Shown piece after piece: positions 19,770-26,981 of a DNA stretch of 64,000 nucleotides. Below the pieces are notes generated by a model that was not told where the DNA came from, did no database searches, and saw only the letters and a list, made by a program, of their open reading frames with translations. This stretch comes from Clostridia bacterium (GTDB taxonomy: Bacteria; Bacillota; Clostridia; Oscillospirales; Acutalibacteraceae): positions 1 through 64,000 of the forward strand of contig JAFXAP010000013.1 of NCBI GenBank assembly GCA_017516965.1, read 5' to 3'. The position numbers and the translations under genes are program-made. Numbering within the stretch: position 1 is the stretch's first letter; each line of letters begins with the position of its first letter.

Positions 19770-19903
19770 TGTCTGTTCACACTCCGAAATATTACATTGT
19801 TGCATTACTATTTTTACCGCTTTTGTAAAAATATAATCACGGCAAAAAACAAATTTTGCCTTACTGCATTTTATGAAAAATATTTTGTTGTGTGAAAAGA
19901 AAG

Positions 19904-19929
19904 CAGCGAACGACAAAAGTCGTTCGCTG
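19904..19929 (-). terminator. terminator after the LRR surface protein gene
   Basis: Perfect 11-bp stem CAGCGAACGAC / GTCGTTCGCTG with a four-base loop, followed on the minus strand by CTTTCTTTTC. Confidence 0.85.
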
Positions 19930-19938
19930 ACATTTTAT

Positions 19939-22900
19939 TTATTTAGTTTTAATGTACTTATAGCTTGACCAGCCTGAGTAGTACTTTTTACCACTTACAG
20001 TCTTATATGTTCTTACTCTCACGTAGTATGTCTTTTTAGCGCTAAGACTCTTTAAAGTATATTTCGTTGTCTTATAACTTGAAATGGTCTTTGTTTTAGC
20101 GCTTGTAAACTTCTTGCTTGTAGAGTACTGTACCTCGTAGCCGCTTACCTGTGTAGATTTCTTAGAGATATTTACAGTTATACTCTTCTTACCTGCAGTA
20201 AGCTTAGAAACCTTTGTTGATGCAGGGTTAATCTTAAATGTAAGGGTCTTGGTACCTGAGTATTTGCCCTTCATCTTGATGGTTACTTTGTATGTACCAA
20301 CGTTCTTTCTACCACTTGCATATGTTACTGTATAATCTGTATTTTTCTTTAGTGTCTTACCTGCTGAATCTTTTACAGTAACACTTGGTGTTTTAACCTT
20401 GCCGTTATAGGTATAACTTGTAGTTGAAAGTTTAAAGCTCTTAACATACTTAATTGTAGTGGTGCTTGCTACCTTGCCGCATACTTTACACTTTTTAACA
20501 ACCTTACCATTCTTTGCAAGCGTTGCTTTTGTGGTAATGGTAGTGTATTTGTGCGCAGGTACAGTTCTTGTTGCCTTACACACATTACAGGTTTTATCGC
20601 AGCTATTGGTATATGTGTGTTTAATAGTGCGTGTTGCACCACACACGTTGCAAGATTTATCGCAAGAGTTGTTATAGTTATGCGATTTTGTACCTATGCA
20701 ACTGTTATAATACCAGGTGGCATCGGCTAGGTATAAATTGTTATACAAATTAAAAACTGAATCATTTTTGTTTGTTTCGCTACCGCCGTAAAAAACTTTT
20801 TCAAGACTATAACAATCTTCAAATGCATAATTTATATTTTTAACACTGCTAGGTATAGTTATGCTTGTAAGGCTGGTGCAACCGAAAAATGTGCCATATT
20901 CAATTATTTTAATACCACTTGGTATAATTACACTTTTAAGGCTAGTACAACCAGAAAATGCATAATCACCTATAATTTTTACACCATTACCGATAGTTGC
21001 GCTTGTAAGTGCAGTGCAATTTTCAAACGCACTATCACCTATACTTGTAACTCCATCCTGTATAGTTACACTTGCAAGGCTGTCGCAATCATAAAAAGCA
21101 CTATCACCTATACTTGTAACGCCCTTTGGAATAGTTATGCTTTTAAGGCTGGTGCAACCGGAAAATGCATAATCACCTATAATTTTTACACCATTACCGA
21201 TAGTTGCGCTTGTAAGTGCAGTGCAATTTTTGAATAAATAATCACCTATACTTGTAACGCTATCCGGTATAGTTATGCTTGTAAGGCTGGCACAATTACA
21301 GAATGTATTCTCACCTATACTTGTAACTGTATAGATCTTACCATCCTTACTTAGTTGTTGGGGTATATTTGCCGCAGTTGCTGATGGTTCACAATCAATA
21401 ACACTTGCGGTTAAAGTGGCTTCGTTTAAAGCGTAAACCAGTGGCTCTTTATCTGAATAATTCCATTTTGCACTTGTTAACTTGTCATTATAACGAGAAA
21501 TGCTTATTCGCAATCTGTCTGCATACGATCCACCGTAACAAACGGTAGAAAGGCTGTCGCAACCACAAAATGCACCATCACCTATACTTGTAACGCTATC
21601 TGGTATAGTTATGCTTGTAAGGCTGGAGCAATTATAAAATGCATCCTCACCTATACTTGTAACGCCATCCGGTATAGTTATGTTTGTAAGGCTGGTGCAA
21701 TTACGAAATGCTTCCGCACCTATACTTGTAACGCTGTCAGGTATAGTTATACTTGTAAGGCTGGTGCAATCTGAAAATGCATACGCACCTATACTTGTAA
21801 CGCCATCCGGTATAGTTATGTTTGTAAGGCTGGTGCAGCCATAAAAAGTAGAATTGCCTATACTTGTAACTGTATAGATTTTACCATCTTTACTTAGCTT
21901 TTGGGGTATAGTTGCCGCAGTTGCTGATGGTTCACAATCAATAACACTTGCAGTTAAAGTGGCTTCATTTAAAGAGTAAACCAGTGGCTCTTTATCTGAA
22001 TAATTCCATTTTGCACTTGTTAACTTGTCATTATAACGAGAAATGCTTATTTGCAATCTGTCTGCATACGATCCACCGTAACAAACGGTAGAAAGGCTGT
22101 CGCAACCACAAAATGCACTATCACCTATACTTGTAACGCCCTCTGGAATAGTTACGCTTTTAAGACTGGTGCAATCATAAAAAGCTCTATCACCTATACT
22201 TGTAACTCCATCCTGTATAGTTACACTTGTAAGGCTGTCGCAATCATAAAAAGCACTATCACCTATACTTGTAACGCCCTCTGGAATAGTTACGCTTTTA
22301 AGGCTGGTGCAACCGGAAAATGCACCCTCACCTATAATTTTTACACAATTACCGATAGTTGCGTTTGTAAGGCTGGTGCAATTTCTAAATACATAATCCG
22401 GTATAGTTTTTACTTTACTACCAATATTAACAGTTGTTAGTTTTGTGCAATCAATAAAAACGGAACCACCCGTATTTGTACAATTGATAGCATTGTAGTT
22501 CACAGTTGTAAGACTGGTGCAATTATAAAATGCAAAATTACCTATACTTGTAACGCCCTCTGGAATAGTTACGCTTTTAAGGCTGGTGCAAAATCCAAAT
22601 GCATCATCACCTATACTTGTAACTCCATCCTGTATAGTTACACTTGTAAGGCTGTCGCAATCATAAAAAGCACTATCACCTATACTTGTAACACCATCAC
22701 CAAGGCTCACGCTTGTAAGGCTGTCGCAATCATAAAAAGCTCTATCACCTATGCTTGTAACACCATCACCAAGGCTCACGCTTGTAAGGCTTTTGCAGCC
22801 ACGAAATGCATCAGCACCTATGCCTGTAACGCTATTTGGTATGGTTATACTTGTAAGACTTTCGCAATACCAAAATGCCCATTCCCCTATACTTGTAACG

Positions 22901-23238
22901 CTGTTACCAAGGCTCACGCTTGCAAGGCTTTGGCAACCATAAAATGAATAATCACCTATACTTGTAACGCTGTTTGGTATTGTTATGCTTGTAAGGCTAT
23001 CGCAATCACGAAACGCATAATCACCTATGCATTTAACAGAATACCCGCCTAATGTTGACGGAATTGTAATAGCACCGGAAATAGATGTTTTAACATCAGT
23101 TATGGTAACCTCATCATTTGACACAGTATAGGTATAGTCACCACTTGTCGCAGCACTTACAGTAAGTGTAAATGCGCCAAAGGGTATCACGCAAACCATA
23201 ATTGTAATTGCTAAAACGAGTGATAACAGTTTTTTCAT
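19939..23238 (-). CDS. secreted BspA-like leucine-rich-repeat protein with Ig-like and Fn3 C-terminal module
   Basis: Large exported protein of 1099 residues from ATG 23238 (MKKLLSLVLAI), behind a GGGGGA site. Signal peptide: residues 1 to about 29, ending VSAA. More than 25 LRR_5 (BspA/TpLRR) units of about 23 residues follow, typified by VTSIGDSAFYDCDSLTSVTI. Two near-identical spacer blocks (YADRL...SAKWNYSDKEPL) interrupt them. Then come two short C-x2-C...C-x2-C repeats (SCDKTCNVCKATRT), an Ig-like domain starting around YTYNGKVKTPSVTVKD, and a terminal Fn3 domain. There is no LPxTG, so attachment to the wall is unexplained. BspA-type LRRs bind host or polysaccharide ligands in other bacteria; that role here is inference. 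It faces away from the other two proteins sharing its C-terminus. Confidence 0.9.
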   Translation of the reverse strand: MKKLLSLVLAITIMVCVIPFGAFTLTVSAATSGDYTYTVSNDEVTITDVKTSISGAITIPSTLGGYSVKCIGDYAFRDCDSLTSITIPNSVTSIGDYSFYGCQSLASVSLGNSVTSIGEWAFWYCESLTSITIPNSVTGIGADAFRGCKSLTSVSLGDGVTSIGDRAFYDCDSLTSVSLGDGVTSIGDSAFYDCDSLTSVTIQDGVTSIGDDAFGFCTSLKSVTIPEGVTSIGNFAFYNCTSLTTVNYNAINCTNTGGSVFIDCTKLTTVNIGSKVKTIPDYVFRNCTSLTNATIGNCVKIIGEGAFSGCTSLKSVTIPEGVTSIGDSAFYDCDSLTSVTIQDGVTSIGDRAFYDCTSLKSVTIPEGVTSIGDSAFCGCDSLSTVCYGGSYADRLQISISRYNDKLTSAKWNYSDKEPLVYSLNEATLTASVIDCEPSATAATIPQKLSKDGKIYTVTSIGNSTFYGCTSLTNITIPDGVTSIGAYAFSDCTSLTSITIPDSVTSIGAEAFRNCTSLTNITIPDGVTSIGEDAFYNCSSLTSITIPDSVTSIGDGAFCGCDSLSTVCYGGSYADRLRISISRYNDKLTSAKWNYSDKEPLVYALNEATLTASVIDCEPSATAANIPQQLSKDGKIYTVTSIGENTFCNCASLTSITIPDSVTSIGDYLFKNCTALTSATIGNGVKIIGDYAFSGCTSLKSITIPKGVTSIGDSAFYDCDSLASVTIQDGVTSIGDSAFENCTALTSATIGNGVKIIGDYAFSGCTSLKSVIIPSGIKIIEYGTFFGCTSLTSITIPSSVKNINYAFEDCYSLEKVFYGGSETNKNDSVFNLYNNLYLADATWYYNSCIGTKSHNYNNSCDKSCNVCGATRTIKHTYTNSCDKTCNVCKATRTVPAHKYTTITTKATLAKNGKVVKKCKVCGKVASTTTIKYVKSFKLSTTSYTYNGKVKTPSVTVKDSAGKTLKKNTDYTVTYASGRKNVGTYKVTIKMKGKYSGTKTLTFKINPASTKVSKLTAGKKSITVNISKKSTQVSGYEVQYSTSKKFTSAKTKTISSYKTTKYTLKSLSAKKTYYVRVRTYKTVSGKKYYSGWSSYKYIKTK
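20700..23060 (-). repeat. LRR_5 coding repeat array
   Basis: A run of units of about 69 bp encodes BspA-type leucine-rich repeats. Units differ by a few bases, with the recurrent plus-strand words CCTATACTTGTAAC and TGTAAGGCTGGTGCAA. It is protein-coding, not a CRISPR array: there are no unique spacers of constant length. Confidence 0.9.
21312..22118 (-). repeat. 543-bp-period internal duplication in the LRR gene
   Basis: About 265 bp at 21312-21575 recur almost unchanged at 21855-22118, an offset of 543 bp (181 codons, in frame). Each copy encodes a non-LRR spacer containing YADRL, SAKWNYSDKEPL and CEPSATAA. Only a few bases differ, which points to a recent in-frame duplication of a block of LRRs plus spacer. 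Confidence 0.85.
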
Positions 23239-23322
23239 TTTTATTCCCCCAAAAAAGAACAAATATACTTGCAGTTTAATTTTACCATATAATTTTAAAA
23301 AGTGCAATGTTTTATATTTAGC

Positions 23323-23350
23323 GTAGGGGTTGATGCCCACATCAACCCGT
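23323..23350. repeat. short palindromic element, possibly a dispersed repeat
   Basis: GGGTTGATG and CATCAACCC form a perfect 9-bp stem with a CCCA loop (23327-23348), flanked by CGTAG and CG. The form CGTAGGGG...CCCG resembles small palindromic repeats that I recall as frequent in gut Clostridia genomes. It lies about 90 bp upstream of the LRR gene start, between its promoter region and the antiporter terminator. Confidence 0.5.
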
Positions 23351-23360
23351 AAAATATCAT

Positions 23361-23393
23361 AAAAAGCAACGATGAAAAACATCGTTGCTTTTT
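23361..23393 (-). terminator. terminator after the cation/proton antiporter gene
   Basis: Perfect 14-bp stem AAAAAGCAACGATG / CATCGTTGCTTTTT with a five-base loop, directly after the antiporter stop codon. Confidence 0.85.
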
Positions 23394-23397
23394 AAAA

Positions 23398-24675
23398 TTA
23401 TTTTTCTTTCTTTTTTCGTGCGCTTGTTGCGCCCTCGGGGTCGATTTCACCCGCTTTAAGAAGTGACATTTTTGTAAGGGCAGGACCTACAATTTCATAA
23501 ACCAGCACGGCAAACAAGGTAATGTTTGCAATGATTATGCCCATCGCTCCAAGTTCTTCAGCCTTAATTGCCATACCCAAAGCAACACCTGCTTGTGGGA
23601 AGAGTGTTATACCCAGGTATTTAACAATATTGGGGTCGCAGTTCGTCCATTTTGAACTGATACGTGCGCCAAAGTATTTGCCAACGCAACGCGCAATAAT
23701 ATAAACCACACCGATAAGAACTACCGCAATATCTTTAAATATTGAAAGTTCAAGCTCGGCACCTGAAATTACAAAGAACAGTATAAACAGCGGCGCTGTC
23801 CATCGGTCAAGACGGTCCATAAGGTTTTCAGAAAAATCACACATATTGCAAAATACTGTACCCAGCATCATACAAACAAGAAGTGATGAAAACGCAATGT
23901 GAACACCGTCGCCTATTGGTAAGGTATAACTAAGTTTTGAAAAACCAACCGTTGCCAAAACAAAGGCAACCGACATTGCAAGTCGCTTTGAACGGGAGTG
24001 GAAAAACTTTTCACAATAAGTAAATATTGCGCCCATTATAAAGCCTAATGCCAGTGACAATGCAACCTCTAAAATGGGTTCTAAAATTACCGAAATCAAG
24101 TCTACCTTTCCAACGCTTATTGCCTTGGCTATACCAAAAGATATCGCAAACAAAACAAGACCCACCGCGTCATCAAGCGCAACTACGGGCAGCAGCACAT
24201 CGGTAACGGGACCTTTTGCCTTATATTGACGCACAACCATAAGTGTTGCCGCAGGGGCAGTTGCCGCAGCCACCGCGCCAAGAACTATTGCCGCTTCTAA
24301 GGGAAATTTATCGGGAATTATAAAGTGCAGACCAATAAGCACGGTATCTACTAAAACGGTGGTAAACACCGCCTGAAAAATACCAATTACCGTTGCCTGC
24401 TTACCAATCTTTTTAAGCTGAGCTAAACGGAATTCATTACCAATAGCAAAAGCAATAAAGCCCAAGGCAATATCACTTAGCAAACTGTATGACTTAACGT
24501 TTTCGTGGCTTACAAACCCAAGCCCCTCAATGCCAAAGGCACCCAAGGCAAAAGGCCCTATAAGCACACCTGCTATAAGATAAGCCGTAACTGCCGGAAG
24601 CTTTAACTTTTTAGCAATACGCGAAAGCATAAGTCCCGCATATATTGCAACCGATAGTGTGAGTAAAATTTGCAC
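23398..24675 (-). CDS. cation:proton antiporter, CPA2 family
   Basis: Integral membrane protein of 425 residues with about twelve to thirteen hydrophobic segments covering nearly the whole chain. The Na+/H+ exchanger fold is indicated by the TM1-TM2 stretch LKLPAVTAYLIAGVLIGP and by the paired acidic ion-binding residues in VVALDDAVGLVLFAI, which are typical of electrogenic NapA-like CPA2 members. There is no C-terminal TrkA-N domain, unlike KefB. The start is GTG 24675, behind GAGGGG. It is a single gene with a downstream terminator; it probably exports Na+ (or K+) for pH and ion balance. Ion preference is not readable from sequence. Confidence 0.9.
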   Translation of the reverse strand: MQILLTLSVAIYAGLMLSRIAKKLKLPAVTAYLIAGVLIGPFALGAFGIEGLGFVSHENVKSYSLLSDIALGFIAFAIGNEFRLAQLKKIGKQATVIGIFQAVFTTVLVDTVLIGLHFIIPDKFPLEAAIVLGAVAAATAPAATLMVVRQYKAKGPVTDVLLPVVALDDAVGLVLFAISFGIAKAISVGKVDLISVILEPILEVALSLALGFIMGAIFTYCEKFFHSRSKRLAMSVAFVLATVGFSKLSYTLPIGDGVHIAFSSLLVCMMLGTVFCNMCDFSENLMDRLDRWTAPLFILFFVISGAELELSIFKDIAVVLIGVVYIIARCVGKYFGARISSKWTNCDPNIVKYLGITLFPQAGVALGMAIKAEELGAMGIIIANITLFAVLVYEIVGPALTKMSLLKAGEIDPEGATSARKKKEK

Positions 24676-24763
24676 AAAAATCCCCTCTTAAACTTAAAAT
24701 TTCGCACGAAGGTAAGTATAGCACACTTGCCACACAAAAACAAGTGAAATTTTAACAAATTAT

Positions 24764-24792
24764 TTGACAATATACTTCTTAAATAATATAAT
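24764..24792 (+). promoter_or_regulatory. consensus promoter of the transglutaminase-domain gene
   Basis: TTGACA (24764-24769), 17-bp spacer and TATAAT (24787-24792): both hexamers are perfect. The start codon and an AGGAGGG site follow within 35 bp. Confidence 0.85.
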
Positions 24793-24823
24793 TAAAATGT
24801 AAGAACTTAAAGGAGGGTTTTTT

Positions 24824-26584
24824 ATGAAAATCTTAAAACGATTTACTGCTACAATCTTAGCGTTGGCTATACTTGTTTTAATGTTACCGACTGTGTCGGT
24901 TTTTGCTACTGATACAATCACGCGCTATGGCAGAACAAAACTTGACACTAATTTGCAAAAACTTTACGATCGTCTGGTTTTGTGTTATAAAAACGACTCC
25001 CCTACCCAAATAGAAATCAACCCCGGCTGGAACATTACTTCAGACCAGTTACATAAAACTTTTGAAATGTTTTATAGTGATTACCCTGAATATTTTTGGG
25101 TAAAAAAGGGCGGCTATAATTGGTCTACCTCAAATAATGTTGTGGTGTCATTTACTCCAAAAGAATATTTTTTTGACAACGTAGCTACTGCAAAATCCAA
25201 GTACAATGAAAAGGTAAAAGAACTCACAAGTGGTCTTAGCGAAAAATCTGATTACGAAAAGGCTAAGATTTTACACGACCGCCTATGCAAAACCGCGACA
25301 TATACCTCTGATTGCAACAATCACCAAAATTCATACGGCGCTTTGGTAGAAGGCAAAGCGGTGTGCAACGGCTATGCTCGAGCTTATCAGCACCTTTTAA
25401 ACGAGGTTGGTATTACTGCTTGGTACGTAAGTGGCACAAGTGTTTCCCCATCAAGCGGCTCCGTTTTAGAGCATGCGTGGAATATGGTAAAGCTTGACGG
25501 CAAATGGTATTACACCGATGTAACCTGGGATGATCAGGGATCAAACATTTTTTACGCCTACTTTAACATCACTACAAAGCAACTTTTAAAAGACCATACC
25601 ATAGATGCTGTTTATAAAGCTTTGGTACCAACGGCTACTGCTACTACAGCAAATTATTACAAAAAAGAAAATCGCATTTTTACAAGTTATGATGAAGAAA
25701 GATTTGTTAAACTTTTAAAAAAGGGCAACAACAAAACTCAAATCTATATAGATGGCGATGCCAATGATGTAAATGCATTTATTGCCTCCATAGATTCAAA
25801 AGACATAGCAAAACAACTTAGCGGGCTATGTTCATTTAGTGTTGCAAGAAAAATAACAATTCTTGGAAACTCCTTTATTTTAAAATTTGATATAACAGAG
25901 AAAGCCAAGCACACTTACAGTAATGCTTGCGATAAAACCTGTAACGCTTGTCAAGATACCAGAACCGTTGCCCACAAGTACACAACAACTACCACCAAGG
26001 CAACACTTTCAAAAAATGGTAGCATAGTTAAAAAGTGTACTGTATGCGGAAAGACAAGTAAAAGCACAATTAAATATGCAAAATCGTTTAAACTCACCAC
26101 TACAAACTACACATATAATGGTAAGGTTAAAACACCTGGCGTAATAGTAAAAGACTCTGCAGGTAAAACGCTTAAAAAGAATACCGATTATACAGTAACT
26201 TATGCAAGTGGTAGAAAGAACGTTGGCACTTATAAAGTAACAATCAAGATGAAGGGCAAGTACTTAGGTACTAAAACTCTTACATTTAAGATTAACCCTG
26301 TAAAGACCAGTGTATCTAAGCTTACCGCCGGTAAAAAGAGTATTACAGTAAATATCTCTAAAAAGTCAACACAGGTAAGCGGTTACCAGATACAGTACTC
26401 TACAAGCAAGAAGTTTACAAACGCTAAGACAAAGACCATTTCAAGTTATAAGACAACGAAATATACTTTAAAGAGTCTTAGCGCTAAAAAGACATACTAC
26501 GTAAGAGTAAGAACCTACAAGACAGTAAGTGGCAAAAAATATTACTCAGGTTGGTCAAGTTACAAGTATGTAAAAACTAAATAA
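24824..26584 (+). CDS. secreted transglutaminase-like protein with Ig-like and Fn3 C-terminal module
   Basis: Exported protein of 586 residues. Signal peptide: about 1-28 (MKILKRFTATILALAIL...SVFA). A transglutaminase-like domain of cysteine-protease fold has the complete triad: C181 in GKAVCNGYA, H217 in EHAWN and D232 in YYTDVTWDD. One C-x2-C...C-x2-C repeat (ACDKTCNACQDTRT), the Ig-like domain and the Fn3 domain follow, almost identical to those of the two neighbours. Such bacterial TGase-like domains cut or cross-link peptide bonds in wall or extracellular proteins; the activity here is inferred from the intact triad. It has a perfect sigma-A promoter, so is probably well expressed. Confidence 0.9.
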   Translation: MKILKRFTATILALAILVLMLPTVSVFATDTITRYGRTKLDTNLQKLYDRLVLCYKNDSPTQIEINPGWNITSDQLHKTFEMFYSDYPEYFWVKKGGYNWSTSNNVVVSFTPKEYFFDNVATAKSKYNEKVKELTSGLSEKSDYEKAKILHDRLCKTATYTSDCNNHQNSYGALVEGKAVCNGYARAYQHLLNEVGITAWYVSGTSVSPSSGSVLEHAWNMVKLDGKWYYTDVTWDDQGSNIFYAYFNITTKQLLKDHTIDAVYKALVPTATATTANYYKKENRIFTSYDEERFVKLLKKGNNKTQIYIDGDANDVNAFIASIDSKDIAKQLSGLCSFSVARKITILGNSFILKFDITEKAKHTYSNACDKTCNACQDTRTVAHKYTTTTTKATLSKNGSIVKKCTVCGKTSKSTIKYAKSFKLTTTNYTYNGKVKTPGVIVKDSAGKTLKKNTDYTVTYASGRKNVGTYKVTIKMKGKYLGTKTLTFKINPVKTSVSKLTAGKKSITVNISKKSTQVSGYQIQYSTSKKFTNAKTKTISSYKTTKYTLKSLSAKKTYYVRVRTYKTVSGKKYYSGWSSYKYVKTK

Positions 26585-26587
26585 AAA

Positions 26588-26611
26588 GTCACAAGGATTA
26601 AACCTTGTGAC
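26588..26611 (-). terminator. terminator between the transglutaminase gene and the XRE gene
   Basis: Perfect 9-bp stem GTCACAAGG / CCTTGTGAC with an ATTAAA loop; the minus-strand product ends in TTTTTATTT, so it mainly serves the XRE gene. Confidence 0.75.
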
Positions 26612-26633
26612 CATAGGGTTAGTTACATAATAA

Positions 26634-26876
26634 TTACTTTTGTGTGAAAAGTTCATCAACCGAAACGCCAAGCACCTGAGATAAGGCAAAAAGTTCAATA
26701 TCGGTTACTGTACGCGAGAAATCCTCTATTCTTGAAATTGAACCACGGCAAACATAAACACCCAATAGTTCTAATTTGTTAGATAAAAGTTGTTGACTCA
26801 TTCGCTTTGCTTTGCGATATTTTTTAACATTTTCGCCAATAAGATTCATTTTTTCTCCGTCAATTATGCGTGCCAT
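26634..26876 (-). CDS. XRE-family helix-turn-helix regulator
   Basis: DNA-binding protein of 80 residues, almost all one Cro/C1-type HTH. The helices are visible: NVKKYRKAKRMSQQLLSNKLE, the recognition region YVCRGSISRIED, then the core-closing IELFALSQVLGVSVDELF. There are two possible starts: ATG 26876 with GAGGTGG, or ATG 26849 with GGAGA; the second gives a more usual XRE N-terminus (MNLIGENVKKYRK). With no ligand or dimerisation domain it is likely to be a simple repressor. It faces the secreted-protein gene at 26982, and two matching 19-bp dyads lie between them. Confidence 0.88.
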   Translation of the reverse strand: MARIIDGEKMNLIGENVKKYRKAKRMSQQLLSNKLELLGVYVCRGSISRIEDFSRTVTDIELFALSQVLGVSVDELFTQK

Positions 26877-26889
26877 AAAACCACCTCAA

Positions 26890-26957
26890 TTGTCTTGACA
26901 TAGGACAAATTTTATGTTATCATAATTCCACGGAGTTCTTGTCTTATGACAAGACAA
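26890..26957. promoter_or_regulatory. paired operators of the XRE regulator
   Basis: Site 1, TTGTCTTGACATAGGACAA (26890-26908), and site 2, TTGTCTTATGACAAGACAA (26939-26957), share the architecture TTGTCTT-N5-AAGACAA. Site 2 is perfect; site 1 has one arm mismatch. Their centres are 49 bp apart. Site 1 covers the -35 of the plus-strand promoter and site 2 its early transcribed region. Confidence 0.75.
26895..26923 (+). promoter_or_regulatory. promoter of the XRE-linked secreted protein gene
   Basis: TTGACA (26895-26900), 17-bp spacer and TATCAT (26918-26923). The -35 hexamer is embedded in operator site 1, so a bound regulator would exclude RNA polymerase. Confidence 0.75.
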
Positions 26958-26981
26958 AATAAAAATTTGGGAGGAAAATTT

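Noticed and set aside
20700..23060. Regular repeats that might be a CRISPR array
   Set aside because: The repeats are codon-periodic (about 69 bp), encode LRR_5 units within a long open frame, and lack unique equal-length spacers.
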